Origin: Costus lasius
Taxonomy: Eukaryota; Streptophyta; Magnoliopsida; Zingiberales; Costaceae
Length of the DNA stretch: 64,000 nucleotides
Direction of reading: 5' to 3'
NCBI GenBank assembly: GCA_027563935.2
Contig: CM050448.1
Coordinates: 63,539,843-63,603,842 of the forward strand
Positions within the stretch are counted from its first letter, which is position 1. Each line of letters starts with the position of its first letter. The position numbers and the translations under genes are program-made. Below, in pieces: positions 1 through 11,067 of this stretch. The notes under the pieces are model-generated. The model saw nothing but the letters and a program-made list of their open reading frames with translations. It ran no database searches and was not told the origin of the DNA.

Positions 1-275
1 CCGTAAGCAACATTACGGTACCGTATTTCGGAGAGCTTCAGAATAGAAACTTCACCCGAAATTACGGCACTACCATAAGAAACTACACGGGTCGTAATTT
101 CCAAACATTTGCGAACAGAGAGTTTAGCCGATTTTACGGCACTACCGTAAACCAGATTACGGTGCCATAATTCCCGACGACATCAAAACATAAGACTCGA
201 GCGATTTTACGGCAGTGCCGTAAGACATTACACTGCTGTAATTGCTATTCTGAACGCGATGCCCGATTCTTGCGG
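1..275. repeat. Palindromic tandem repeat, about 73-bp period, about 4 units
   Basis: Each unit carries short inverted words of the type TTACGGCACTACCGTAA followed by a second ATTACGG..CCGTAAT-like palindrome and a 25-30 bp spacer. The ACGGC word recurs at 64, 136 and 209, and the CCRTAAG word at 1 and 74, giving a period of 72-73 bp. Units are diverged. The array continues beyond the left window edge. It lies just upstream of the LTR-like region 276-1535 and probably belongs to the same element. No coding function is seen. Confidence 0.7.
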
Positions 276-1535
276 AGAAGATGGCAAGCGATCCAGAGCC
301 TAAAATCGGATGCCGTAAGAAGCAGGGGGGAGATTTTCACGAGAGGATTACGGAGAGACCAAAGGCCCCAAATTTTGTGTACTATCGAGGGAGAAATCGG
401 GATCCACGCCGCCGCCTAGGGTTTCATCGCCGCGCTCGATCCAGACGTCCTCTGGCCGTAATGTTCATACTGAAGCTTCGTCTGAAGGAGGAGACAACGT
501 GTCAGAAGTTTCAAACTGAAAGGAGATCGATTGGAAGAGAAATCAAAGAAAAAGGAGTCGCCGGCACTGTTCATCGGCAGTTCTTGCAAAATTACAGCTG
601 TGAAATACTTCACAACCGTGCTGTATTTTCTAAGCTTCTCTTTTAGTTCGATTTTCGATCCTCTGAAACCATGATCTATTGTAATTCCCTTATGATGATA
701 GCTTAAACTACTTTTGGGACATGGGGGAGTAATTCACTTGATTTCCAATGACTATATGACTATTTTTACTATTTCGTCGAGTTTAATATTACCATGATGA
801 TTTTGCTCATGTGATAATTGTACTTAGACTCTCTATAAGTTTATGTTACTAATTATGTTCTTAGAATTTTCGCTTGAGACCGAAAGGTACTTACTTGAGA
901 ATTTGGAACCCTAGAATTGCATGTTAGGATCCCTTCCTTAGGTTAGATCTAATTTGATCTGTTCTAGTAGATTAATTGCCATAATTATAACATTAACCTA
1001 TAGATCGAGTCTATTTGTGAAACGTGGAGATCTTGTGCGAAAGCAAGGATCGGAACGTTGGAGATCCGTGAGTAAAACTAGTGTTGAGACTCGGATGCAC
1101 GAAAGTGATCCTTGAATCTCCACTAGAGATTATCAACATTGAATTCGGATGCACGAAAGTGATCGTTGAATTCATTGTTTGATGATTTACTTATCTTCAG
1201 CGTTGGGAAGAATCTTGCGCGAAAGCGAGGATAAATCCCTGTGCGGTTGTTTGCACGAAAGTGAAACAACCCTTTTATTTAGTAAATTACATCTTCATCA
1301 TGATAAATTTAAACTGACGAAATCCTTATTCATATCTAGCTCATAAAAGTTAAAGTGAACAAAACCCTAGTCCCAGCTTTTCTCTCTGATAATTCCATTT
1401 TTAGCTTTCAATTTCTATTCTCACTACTTCGATTAGCCTAGATAGTAAGAAATAAACTATTTAGTATTCGACAACGTAGGTCCCTGTGGATTCGATACTT
1501 TCTTTATTACTTCGAATATCCGTGCACTTGTGGAT
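276..1535 (+). mobile_element. Terminal region of an unassigned LTR-type element
   Basis: No credible protein is encoded; the 121-codon frame at 281-646 has no recognisable domain. The right end reads CCCTGTGGATTCGATAC ... CCGTGCACTTG..GATCACAACA, and the middle has repeated phrases such as GCACGAAAGTGA (around 1098, 1152 and 1252). The region 53340-53745 has the same layout and a closely similar right end (CCGTGCACTTGCGAACACATCA). This end type is familiar from plant LTR retrotransposons, so an LTR or 3' untranslated region is the likely identity. The superfamily is not assigned. It stops abruptly where copia RNase H sequence begins at about 1536, so it probably inserted into element E1 or replaced its 5' part. 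Confidence 0.45.
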
Positions 1536-2156
1536 CACAACAATGCCGTGAGCATAACCAGCCGATACCAATCCAATCCGGGTCTACAGCACTGGGTGGC
1601 TATAAAGAACGTCCTTAAGTATCTAAGAGGAACTAAGGATTTATTCTTGGTCTATGGGGCACAGGAAGAGCTCAGTGTCCAGGGCTACACTGATGCGTCA
1701 TTCCAGTCTGACCCTGACGACTATAGATCGCAGGCCGGCTATGTGTTCAAGATGAATGGAGGTGCTATATGTTGGAAAAGCTTCAAGCAATCCACAATAG
1801 CTGATTCTACAACTGAAGCCGAGTATGTTGCTGCTTCTGAGGCAGCCAACGAAGCCGTTTAGATAAGGAAGTTCATATCTGATCTTCAAGTGGTTCCAAC
1901 TACTGTGGATCCCATTGAGCTCTATTGTGACAACAATGGAGCCATTGCACAGGCAAAGGAACCATGGTCTCATCAAAGATCCAAACACATACTCAGGAGA
2001 TTTCACCTGATCAGAGAGATCATAGATCGGGGTGATGTCAAGATTAGTAGAGTTGATACAGAGAACAATCTAGCAAACCCACTGAACAAGGCTTTGGCGT
2101 AGCAGAAGCATGATGGTCATACTAGAGATATGGGGTTGATATTCCTCCACCTCTAG
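1536..2156 (+). pseudogene. Copia E1 remnant: end of RT and RNase H
   Basis: This is the C-terminal part of a Ty1/copia polyprotein. Visible motifs are SITSRYQSNPGLQHW, GYTDASFQSD (RNase H catalytic Asp), STTEAEYVAAS (catalytic Glu), LYCDNNGAIAQAKEP (catalytic Asp) and a degenerate ENNLANPLNKAL tail. A TAG at 1861-1863 replaces the Trp that follows the AAxEAV motif in related copies, and a TAG at 2100-2102 interrupts the tail. The family terminator follows at 2154-2156. Everything upstream (gag, protease, integrase, most of RT) is missing because of the junction near 1536. The 3' LTR begins 21 bp after the stop. It is a dead remnant of family C. Confidence 0.85.
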
Positions 2157-2166
2157 ATCTTAGTCC

Positions 2167-2177
2167 AAGTGGGAGAT
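2167..2177 (+). promoter_or_regulatory. Polypurine tract of E1
   Basis: AAGTGGGAGAT lies directly before the TGTTGG start of the LTR. It is identical to the tract of elements A, B and D. In LTR retrotransposons this RNase H-resistant purine run primes plus-strand DNA synthesis. Confidence 0.75.
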
Positions 2178-4480
2178 TGTTGGTGTATATGCCCTGAGAC
2201 CTATATTTGGTCAATCTTTGTACTACTTCACTAGGATATTTATATATCTTAGTGGCATTGTCGTTATCAATGTTTGTCTACATCTGTGAATATGTACTTA
2301 CATGATAATGTCCTAGAGACAGATTGGATCTGTGCTCAAAACATTGTCCCTAGTCAATATACCTTAGTGGATACAGGACAGCTATGGTACTCATGAGACT
2401 AGTATATGGGCTGGTTAGGCGCGCGGTGCTAACGCAGACATATGGGTATATCAATAAATGGATATACTGGACTGACCCGCTGTGAGGCTATGACTTAGTG
2501 TCATGAGTTATCCTCACAAGTGATAGGAGATGCATTGATCCTTAGACTTGAGGTCATTGACTCTTCTATATGGTTAGAGACGTGCTTTGATGCAACCCAA
2601 CACCTTGCCGTAATTGGGAGGTCATAAAGGTTGTCATTGAGCATATCACGACCCATATGAGAAGACCAATTGACAGATAAAGGATTTGCCCCTTCCTTGT
2701 GGAAGTATGATATCCATGGAGCTCCTCTATGGTATATGACTGAAAGTGTATGGCCATACCTAGGTAAAGACCTGATTTAGTCATAGCCATGTGATTGGAT
2801 GAAAACAATTGATGACACACTTGTCCAATCGGATATCAGTTCAGTAAAGGGACTGTAATATATCTGTACCTGTTGCAATGATGGGGATGTCGATGTCGAT
2901 ATCCATTTCGATGACTTGGGTAGCAGCGATGCACTGCTAGGTGCCACTCACTGCTTGTGAGACCTTAGGTCTGCACTGCCAATGTCAGAGGAACCAACAG
3001 GGTCACACACCAAGACACTCGAGTTCTCGTATTGATCGGGAAACCTTATGATCGAGTTATTGGATAACTCGGATCTATTTTGGAGATTTCATCAGCGCCA
3101 ATGGGCCTGATGAGTTGGAAGAAACTTATTAGAGCCAACTTCTGTTTTTGGCATATTGACCGAATTAACCATGGTTAGCCTCATTTAACCTTAGGTTAAG
3201 TTGGATTGAATCCGATAGCTTGGTTAATATGGGTAATGGACTTTGGGCTAGGCCCATTGCCAAGTTGGGCTCACCAATAAGTTGTCATGAAAAGAAGAAG
3301 GGCTAAAAGGGTATAATGGGGACAGATCTTCTCCCCTTGGCGCCTATGGGCATAATGGGGAGAATTGGCAAAGTTTGCTTCATTTAGAAGCAATATGCGC
3401 CTCCCCCCTAATCCCTTATGGTATGAATGCCTATATGGCATTACTTGGGCCGCAAGGCAAGGCCTTGGCGCACAAGGGAAGGCTTGGGCGAATAAGGAAG
3501 GGTTGAATGAGAATTATGGAAATGTCTTGGAGACTTTCCTTACCTCAAACCTTCTCATCCTAGCCGCACACTTGTCTTGATCCTAGCCCTTCATGAACCG
3601 CCTCTTGCTCTATTAATAGGACCCCTTGTCGCCCCTCTTGAATGATGATTTTCGTGAGTGCCACTCCTTGGAGGCGTGTGCAAGTAGGAGGGACGAGAGC
3701 AAGGGTTCAAGAGGCGCAATCTTCTATTCTTCCAAACCCTAGCCGCAAGTGTCCATCTCCTCTTCACTTCTTGGCGCAAGAAGGCTTGGAGTTGGCGGCT
3801 TCTCAATCCCCTCTTCTCCATCATTGGCGCATATACCTTGGAGGTGGCACAAGGCTGGAGAAGGTGAACCTAAGGCTTGGATCTTCTTCCCGAGGCTAGC
3901 ACTAAGCACGGAAGAAGAGAGCTCGAGGAGTCCATGTGTGTGAGACTGTAGAGGGCGAACACATGGGCGTCTATCTCGACATCGGCATCTCTTTGCTCAC
4001 TTAAGGTACTTTCTATCACATCGTGTCGATCCCCTCGCTTGATGATCCGCACTGGGTTTTTGGGACTGGCCTGTTTCAGGGACATTGATTCCGCTGCGCA
4101 TGCATGATGTATTGTTTCAATGCCAAAAAGTTCTTGGGCTTGGTGGCATTCATCTTCTAACTTTCTCCATGGCGCATCCTACCTTGAGGGTGGCCCAAGT
4201 GGACTAGAAGGACTTCCTAAGGCTTGGCTCTTCTTCCCGAGGCTAGCACCGGGCGCGGAAAGAGAGAGCTCGAAGATCCGTTGTGTGTGAGATTGCAGAG
4301 GGCGCACACTTGGGCGCCTACATCGACATCGGTTTACATTTCTCTTAGGTACTTTCTCTCTACATTGTGTCGACCCCTTTGAAAGCATCAATCTTCTGGG
4401 TTTTTGGGACCAGCCTAATCTAGGGATTTCTTTCCGTTGTGTCTACATAAAAATTTTAAAATCCCTGGGGTTTCCCAACA
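2178..4480 (+). repeat. 3' LTR of copia E1 (family C), with internal duplication
   Basis: The LTR runs from TGTTGGTGTATATGCCC to GGGGTTTCCCAACA, the family C termini. It is about 2.30 kb, against about 1.97 kb for the LTRs of F and E2. The extra length comes from a direct duplication of the distal part with a 347-bp offset: the CGAGGCTAGCAC word and its surroundings occur at 3891 and again at 4238. The first copy lacks the terminal GGTTTCCCAACA. The open frames inside it have no recognisable product. Confidence 0.85.
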
Positions 4481-4529
4481 AGTAGTACAAGATAGACCAA
4501 CAATGAGTCCAAGGGCATAAACACCAACA
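4481..4529 (-). repeat. Stub of a reverse family C LTR
   Basis: About 50 bp match the start of a family C LTR read on the minus strand (AGTAGTACAAGATAGACC ... ACACCAACA), compare 14042-14092. It directly follows the E1 LTR, so E1 probably inserted into a reverse-oriented LTR and this is the right-hand remainder. Confidence 0.6.
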
Positions 4530-4930
4530 GTTTGGACTTGGGGCCTTTGTGTAGCCCATACATCATCTTCATCAAGAGGCTCATCCTCATGAATTCGATC
4601 ATTATGGGGTTCGTAGGGTCTACGCATACCAGGCTCTTCCTCAAAGCGCCTACGCCTAGCGGGCACGACTAAAGGGGGCAACTCTCTAGTTGGAGCATGG
4701 AATGCGGACTGCGGTTGGCTAATTGGGTTTAGGACTTTTCGCCGTAAAATCTTGAAGCGATCCATTAGATCCTTGAAACCAGCTATGATTTACTGGAACG
4801 TGATCTCCATAATGTTAACTCGTGCAACTAGCACAATCGTTGACTCTACTTGGGTCCTAGTCCCTTCCGAGGGTGGGATGGACTCATGGGAATCGGGGAA
4901 TTGGGAATACATGATCTATGGTCTCGTAGT
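4530..4930 (-). other. Unassigned 400-bp segment with an Arg/Glu-rich reading frame
   Basis: This segment separates two reverse family C LTR pieces but shows neither the polypurine tract nor the primer site expected of a copia interior. On the minus strand a frame starting at 4765 encodes a charged, low-complexity peptide (DRFKILRRKV, then PARRRRFEEEPG, then an acidic DEPLDEDDV run). The frame runs on into the neighbouring LTR stub at 4529. An in-frame stop lies just upstream of the Met, followed by further open sequence. The composition resembles the N-terminal part of some Ty3/gypsy gag proteins, but I see no diagnostic motif. It is more likely pre-insertion target DNA than a gene. Confidence 0.35.
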
Positions 4931-6577
4931 TGTTGGGAAACCTTGGGGATTTTAAAATTTTTAATTACATACAGCAGAAGCAAATCCCCAAAATAGGCCA
5001 GTCCCAAAAACCCAATAGATTGATGCTTGCGAGGGGGACAGCACGGTGAGAGGAGAAAGTACCTAAGAGCGAGATGGAGTGATACCGATGTAGGTACCCA
5101 AGCGTGCGCCCTCTATAGTCTCACACACAACGGATCCTCGAGCTCTCTTCTTTCACGCCCAGTGCTAGCCTCGGGAAGAAGATCCAAGCCGTATGGTACC
5201 TCCTAGAGATGTTGCGCCATCTTCAAGGAAGAATGCACGAACAAGGAAGTGAGGGAGAAGAAGCCGCCAAGCCCTAGTGCTCCTTGCGCCAAAGTAGAAG
5301 AAGGCTTGCAGTTTGATGATGGAAGAGGATTGCACCAATAGTTCCTTGCCTTCACCCTTGTCTCTTGCTCACGTCAACTTAACAAGTTGCTCTCGCATAT
5401 GATATGACATAATGAAGCAAGGGGCGGAAAGGCTAGGAGATATAGGCGCAAACACAATGAGACATGCGGCTAGGGTAAGTGGGGGGGGGGGGGTCAATTA
5501 GGGTTAGAGGTAAGGAAAGTCTATAAGACTTTTCCATAAACCCCTACACATTAGCCATATGCGCCAAAGACTTGTCATACAAGTCCATGAAGCCATATGC
5601 GCCCAAGCCTTGTCATAGAGGCAAGCATTCCATCCAAGGAACAAGGGGGAAGCGCCAAAAGCTTCTTAATGAAGCACTATGCGCCTACCTCACCCCATTA
5701 TGCCCTTAGGCGCCAATGGGGATGAGATTCTCCCCATTATACCCTTATGTCATCTAATCTCTTCATGATAACTTAGTATTGGGCCTCATTGGGTAATGAG
5801 CTGGCCCAAACTTTTTTGCACAAGTTGATTAAGCCATTGGATCCAATCCAATGCAACCCAAACTCAAATGTGACCAACCATGGTCAATTTCGGGTCAACT
5901 TGTCAAAAATAAAGTTTAGCTCTAATAAGTTTTTTCCATCTCATCAGGCCCATTGGGGCTGATGAAATCTCTGAAATAGATCCGAGCTATCCAATAACTT
6001 GATCAATAGGCTTTCCAATCAATACGAGAACTCGAGTATCAAGGTGTGCGACCCTGTATGTTCCTCTGATATTGGCAATGATGAACTAAGATCATGCCAA
6101 GCAGTGAGTGGCACCTAGCAGTGAATCGCTGCTACCCAAATCATCAAAATAGATATTGACATCGACATCCCAACCATTATAACAAGGTACCGATGCATTA
6201 CAATCTCTTTGCCAAACTGATATCCGATTGAACAAGTGTGTCACAACTTATTTTCACCCAATCTCATGGTCATGACTAAATCAGGTTCTCACCTGGGTAT
6301 GGTTATACACTTTTAGTCATAGAACCATAGGGGGGCCCCATGGATATCAAGCTTCCCTCAGGAAGGGGCAAATCCTCTGTCTGTCTATTGATCTTCTCAT
6401 ATGGATCATGACATACTCAATGACAACCATTATGACCTCCCAACTGTGGTGAGGTGTTAGGTTGTGTCAAAGCAAGTCATTATCCATATAAAAGAGTCAA
6501 TGACCTCAAGTCAAGGGATCAATGCATCTCCTGTCACTTGTGAGGGTAACTCATGACACCAAGTCATAGCCTCACAG
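4931..6577 (-). repeat. Reverse family C LTR, truncated
   Basis: On the plus strand it begins TGTTGGGAAACC, the reverse complement of the family C LTR end, and follows the F LTRs as far as GTCATAGCCTCACAG. There homology stops, about 300 bp before the expected CACCAACA end. A 13-bp poly-G run lies at 5481-5493. The left flank offers GTAGT as a possible target duplication; the right end is lost, so this cannot be tested. Confidence 0.8.
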
Positions 6578-7500
6578 AAATATGGAGATGCAATGGAGTT
6601 GGACCGTATGAATAATAAGAATTGAACACGCAACTCCTTTGATACCATAATTGATGCAGCTACTGGGTGAGTTGGTCCTTAGTTCCGTACTCTAGGATTA
6701 TGCAATGATGCCCGAAAAATCATGAGAGGGTCTGGAGATGAGGGAAGTGAAAACATGTTGAAAATAGTAGCGAGAAACACGTGAAAACAACATCGAATTC
6801 ATTTTGGGGCAGCACAAATGCGAAAGGAACCAACGACACCTAATTCTAAGTAAATAAACTCACTAACCTCTTTAGCAAGCATCTTAAAGCATAGCACATT
6901 ATGGGGCAGTGGACTTGCAGTGACTTGTGGGTATGGATGCTTGTGGGTAAGGGGAAAAGTGCAATAAGAACACAGTGGAAATAGCAAATAGGCAAATCTG
7001 ACCCACCGGAGGCAGTGGGATTTACTTCTTGGAAACTGAGAATGATTACAACCAATAGGCGAGGCAGCGAGATTGAGACAAGGATCACACACCTTGCTTA
7101 TCACTATAACATCGCCACAAACTCTTGAGTCGAGACACCAACCACACTCTTGAAGCACATCGTGAGCAAATCTATCACACAAGAAGAGCTGAAAATAAAG
7201 CTAGACCCTTGCCTCCCTTTTATAAGATAAGGGAGGGAGGATGAGACAAAATAAATCCTACCAACTCTATGACAAAAACTGCTGGAAGGTTCTAACAACT
7301 CCTCAACATCCTCAAAGCTGAAAAACATAGTAGAAAAGAGAAAGGGCTGGCAAAAAAGACAAGGGACTAACAGGGAATCAAATCCCATCAACTTTTCACA
7401 ACTGGTCTAGGCCTTTGAACGGCTGCGGATGGGCTGGACGACTTGGGCCAGATGGGCCATCTAAACCTTTTTGGAGTAGGCTACGACTAAGTAGCAAAAG
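6578..7500 (-). mobile_element. Fragment of another LTR element (J), reverse
   Basis: TTTGATACCA at 6638-6647 is the reverse complement of a primer site resembling TGGTATCAGAG, and is followed 4 bp later by TGATGCAGC, a plausible LTR edge at 6652. Downstream on the plus strand lies CCCTTTTATAAG, which reads as a TATA box on the minus strand at 7217-7226. This arrangement fits a reverse LTR that starts at 6652. The outer LTR edge is not recognisable, so the right limit is approximate. Minus-strand frames of 80-127 codons (6799-7391) have no known motif and are probably untranslated LTR sequence. Confidence 0.4.
7217..7226 (-). promoter_or_regulatory. TATA box of LTR fragment J
   Basis: The minus strand reads CTTATAAAAG followed by a G-rich stretch, a good plant TATA context inside a putative LTR. 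Transcription would run leftward toward the primer site at 6638. Sequence match only. Confidence 0.4.
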
Positions 7501-7739
7501 TGGCTAGTAGTGGGATGATTCATGGTGGTGTGAGTTGACTCTTGTGCTGAGTTGGATAACATGTTGTTGTATAGGCCAGGAGTTGGTTCTTTAGTCCTTC
7601 GCGGAAGCAAACCCATTGGTTGTATGGGCTCCGTATGGGTGGAGGATGGGTTATTAACCCCCATACATCGCTCTAGAGGAATGCTCGTCGAAGGGCCTTC
7701 GAATTTGGCAATTTGGGCACTTCTGGGCACTTCACGAGT
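7501..7739. other. Unassigned spacer
   Basis: No repeat end, domain or known motif is recognised. A 127-codon plus frame starting at 7552 and an 89-codon minus frame overlap here, but both look like chance reading frames. Confidence 0.3.
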
Positions 7740-8330
7740 AGGTTGTGAATGTCTTCATGGCCGTGATGTCGTTTGCATTGGGGAGACTCATTGTTTTCGT
7801 CTGGAGGCGGCGATTTCACGGGCCGGCCATGATACTAATTACGGCCGTGATGATATTCTAGAGATATTATGGGCTGGCCATGATCATAATTATGGGCGTG
7901 ATCTGGATACTGGAAATCCACAGAAGACTTCATAGGTGGGCTATGATCATCGTCACGGGCATGATGAGGATGCTGGAAATTCACACAAGACTTCGCGGGC
8001 CGTGATCATCATCATGGGTGTGATCTCTTCTAGCGATTTTTCTGAACTTCACAGAAGGCTTCACAGGCTGGCTATGATCGTCTTCACGGCTGTGATCACT
8101 TTCGGTGATTTTTTTGAACTTCATAGAAGGCTTCATGGCTGCACCATGACCTTGGTTACGAGCATGATCGGTCATTACGAGTAGGCTATGATCATCTTCA
8201 CGGTCATGATATCTGGTGGTGGTGTTCTCGCTTTCTGCCAAACACTTCATAGGCATGCCATGATCATCTTCATGACTATGATAAGCAAAAAAATTTTTAC
8301 AAGTAGAATTTTCTTTTTCATCATCAGGGG
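7740..8330. repeat. Degenerate tandem array with palindromic GGCCATGATCATCTTCACGG core
   Basis: About eight units repeat at 50-75 bp spacing, near 7818, 7868, 7930, 7995, 8068, 8132, 8180 and 8250. Each has the pattern GGCTGGCCATGATCATCNTCACGGCCGTGAT, in which TGATCA and GGCC centres form imperfect hairpins. Several are separated by a phrase like GAACTTCAYAGAAGGCTTCA. Related but looser words occur at 45090-45320 and 52890-52930. The frames running through it (7552-7935, 7936-8184) only reflect the repeat. Confidence 0.65.
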
Positions 8331-8351
8331 CGAAGTTTTTCACTACATCTA

Positions 8352-9405
8352 ACCATCATCATTGGAATAAACAAGTATGATACGCTTGTTCAATCAGGAT
8401 GATTATCCTAGCAAAATGACATGTATACTTTTATACCTTATCACAGTTTTGGGGTTGTCAATGATGACATTAATTCCAATGATTTGGGTAGCAGCGATGC
8501 TCTACTAGGTGCCACTCACTGCTTGTGATGATTAGGTCATCACTGCCAACCTTTGGGAAAACTATAGGGTTGCACACCTAGGCGCTAGAGATTTCGTATT
8601 GATCGGATAGCCTTAGAACGAATATATGGATGATTTGGATTTGTTTGGGAGTATCGTGCATCATGAATGCATGTTATGAGTTTAGAGGAGCCTTATAGAC
8701 TTCAGTAACCAAGTTCACCCCAGTTGACCCTAGGTGACCATTCTTGATTCTAGTTGACTAAGTCTCAGTTGACAGGTCAAAACTCAGCTTAGCATCGAAT
8801 GATTTGGTGGCTTAATGACATGATTTACATGCGCCTACAATCTTTAGTTGCCTATCTAAATATTATATTCAAATATATTGAATTTATTTATTTATTTATT
8901 TATTCATCACTTAAGTTGTGGGGGCCATGACTTAAATTGCAAAATCATTACTTCGAATATTTATATTACGACTTAAGTTTATGGGGCCAACGTTTGAAAT
9001 CTATAAAAGAGGGATTGGGGGGGGGGGGGGGGTGGAGCATATGATACATGCTCTCTCATACCCTAGTCACCTAGGTCTTCTCCTCCCCTCATAACCTAGC
9101 CACCACCTTCCTTCTCTTTGGTGCCTCCCTCTTCTGGTGATCGCCATTACTGAACAGCCCCTTGCTTTAGCATAAGGTGAAGGTGAAGATGGCAGCCCCT
9201 CTCATTTGGCACATACTTCCTTGGATAGGTGCTGGAAGGAAGATCTTCATAGGCGCAAGTCTTGAAGATCAGCCCCCTTGATGCCTCTTCTAGGAGGTTG
9301 GCACAAGCAAGGAGGAACTCTCCCAAAGGCATGGATCTTTTCTCCCGAAGCTAGCACGTGAGTGGAGTAGAGGAATCTTGAGGCAGTCCGTGTATGCACC
9401 TGAGA
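8352..9405 (+). repeat. Truncated LTR of the G subfamily, upstream of E2
   Basis: From ACCATCATCATTGGAATAAACAAG onward this matches the LTR after remnant G (43200-43570), including GACATTAATTCC and GTATCGTGCATCATGAATGC. It then continues with the general copia LTR distal part (CCCGAAGCTAGCAC). Its first several hundred bp are missing. It contains a TTTA microsatellite (about 8883-8904), a TATA box (9001) and a 16-bp poly-G (9017-9032). The distal end is lost between about 9405 and 9440, where RT sequence starts. Confidence 0.75.
9001..9009 (+). promoter_or_regulatory. TATA box in G-subfamily LTR
   Basis: CTATAAAAG lies in the middle of the LTR on the sense strand, just before a poly-G run and a stretch rich in CT. 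This is a typical position for the LTR RNA polymerase II promoter. Sequence match only. Confidence 0.5.
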
Positions 9406-9440
9406 GGTATGGGTCACTGCCGACCCAACACGACGGGATC

Positions 9441-11046
9441 TTCATTATTGAGGATGAGCCCAGGACTTATGATGAGGCGGTCGCTGGACCGGAGTTTGGG
9501 ATTTGGTCGAGCTACCTGATGGCTGGAGGCCATGAAATCTGAGATGGATTCCATGTCAACTAACCAAGTTTGGGATTTGGTTGAGCTACCTGTTGGGATA
9601 AAACCCATAGGGTGTAAATGGGCCTTCAAGAGGAAGACCAGCATGGATGACAACATAGTTACCTATAAGTGTAGACTAGTGGCTAAAGGATTCAGATAGG
9701 TCCATGGGGTGGATTATGATGAAACCTTCTCGCCAGTTGCCATGATTAAATCCATTCTGATTCTGCTTGCTATAGCTGCATATTATGACTATGAGATATG
9801 ACAGATGGATGTTAAGACAACGTTCCTTAATGGGAAGCTAACAGACGATGTGTATATCACATAGCCTGATGGCTTCATCCATCCTGCAAATACCAATAAG
9901 GTCTACATGCTAAAGAAATACATTTATGGATTAAAGCAAGCATCTCGAAGTTGGAATCTTTGATTTGATGAAGCTGTGAGAGATTATGGCTTTATCAAAA
10001 GTGAAGATGACGCTTGTGTATACAGAAAATTCAGTGAGAGCTTGGTGACTTTTCTGGTCTTGTATGTCGATGACATACTACTCATCGGAAATGACATCCC
10101 TAGTCTTCAGTCTGTGAAGACATGGTTAGGGAAATGTTTCGAGATGAAGGACTTAGGGGAGGCCGCCTATATCCTAGGTGTGAGGATCTACCGGGATTGA
10201 CCCAAGAGGCTCCTGGCCCCGAGTCAAAGTACCTACATTGATAAGATCCTAGAGAGGTTCAACTTGGAGCAATCCAAGATGGGATACCTTCCAATGAGAC
10301 ATGGCCTTACTCTCTCAAAGTGCCAGTGTCCCACCACACAGGCTGAGAGGGATAACATGAGTCGAGTGCCCTATGCTTCGGTAGTAGGCTCGATCATGTA
10401 CGCAAAGTTGGGTACTAGACCAGATGTGGTTTATGCTGTAAGCATAACTAGCCGATACCAATCCAATCTAGGTCTACAACACTAGGTGGCTATAAAAAAT
10501 ATCCTTAAGTATCTGAGAAGAACTAAGGATTTGTTCTTAGTCTATGGGGGACAGGAAGAGCTCAGTGTTTAGGCCTACACTGATGCGTCGTTCCAGTCTG
10601 ACCCTGACGACTTCAGATCGTAAGCAAGCTATGTGTTCAAGATGAATGGAGGTGTTGTATGCTAGAAGAGCTTCAAGCAATCCACCATAGCTGATTCTAC
10701 AACCGAGACTGAGTATGTGGCCGCTTCTGAGGTAACCAAAGAAGCCAATTGGATAAGGAAGTTCATATCTGATCTTCAGGTGGTTCCAAGTGCAGTGGAT
10801 CCCATTGAGCTTTATTGTGACAACAATGGAGCCATTGCACAGGCCAAGGAACCACAGTCTCATCAAAGATCCAAACACATACTCAGGAGATTTCACATGA
10901 TCAGAGATATCATTGACCGAGGTGATGTCAAGATTAGCAGAGTTGACACCGAAAACAATCTAGCAGACCCACTGACCAAGGCTTTGGCACAACAGAAACA
11001 TGATGGTCATGCCAAGGATATGGGGTTGAGGTTACTGAACCTCTAG
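9441..11046 (+). pseudogene. Copia E2 remnant: RT and RNase H
   Basis: The sequence covers the RT-RNase H part of a Ty1/copia polyprotein. Recognisable pieces are VWDLVELP, GCKWxFKRKT, the RT core LVLYVDDILLIGND (around 10060, active-site aspartates kept), DLGEAAYILGVRIYRD, SITSRYQSN, YTDASFQSD, TTETEYVAASE, LYCDNNGAIAQAKEP and NLADPLTKAL. Many stops interrupt it, for example TAG where a conserved Gln stands (in ATCACATAGCC, about 9863) and TGA at 10198. Gag, protease and integrase are absent: the truncated upstream LTR runs almost directly into RT. A mutated polypurine tract (GTGGAAGAT) and the 3' LTR follow. Confidence 0.85.
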
Positions 11047-11067
11047 GTCTTAGTGCAAGTGGAAGAT

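Noticed and set aside
4481..6577. A complete reverse copia element between 4481 and 6577
   Set aside because: The 400 bp between the LTR pieces has no polypurine tract and no primer site, and the right LTR is truncated, so the pieces cannot be shown to belong to one insertion.
7740..8330. CRISPR-like array
   Set aside because: Repeats are degenerate, spacing varies, there are no unique spacers of constant length and no cas genes; the DNA is plant nuclear.
7552..8343. ORFs of 82-127 codons on both strands over the palindromic array
   Set aside because: Frames are open by virtue of the repeat composition on both strands; no start context, domain or codon pattern favours coding.
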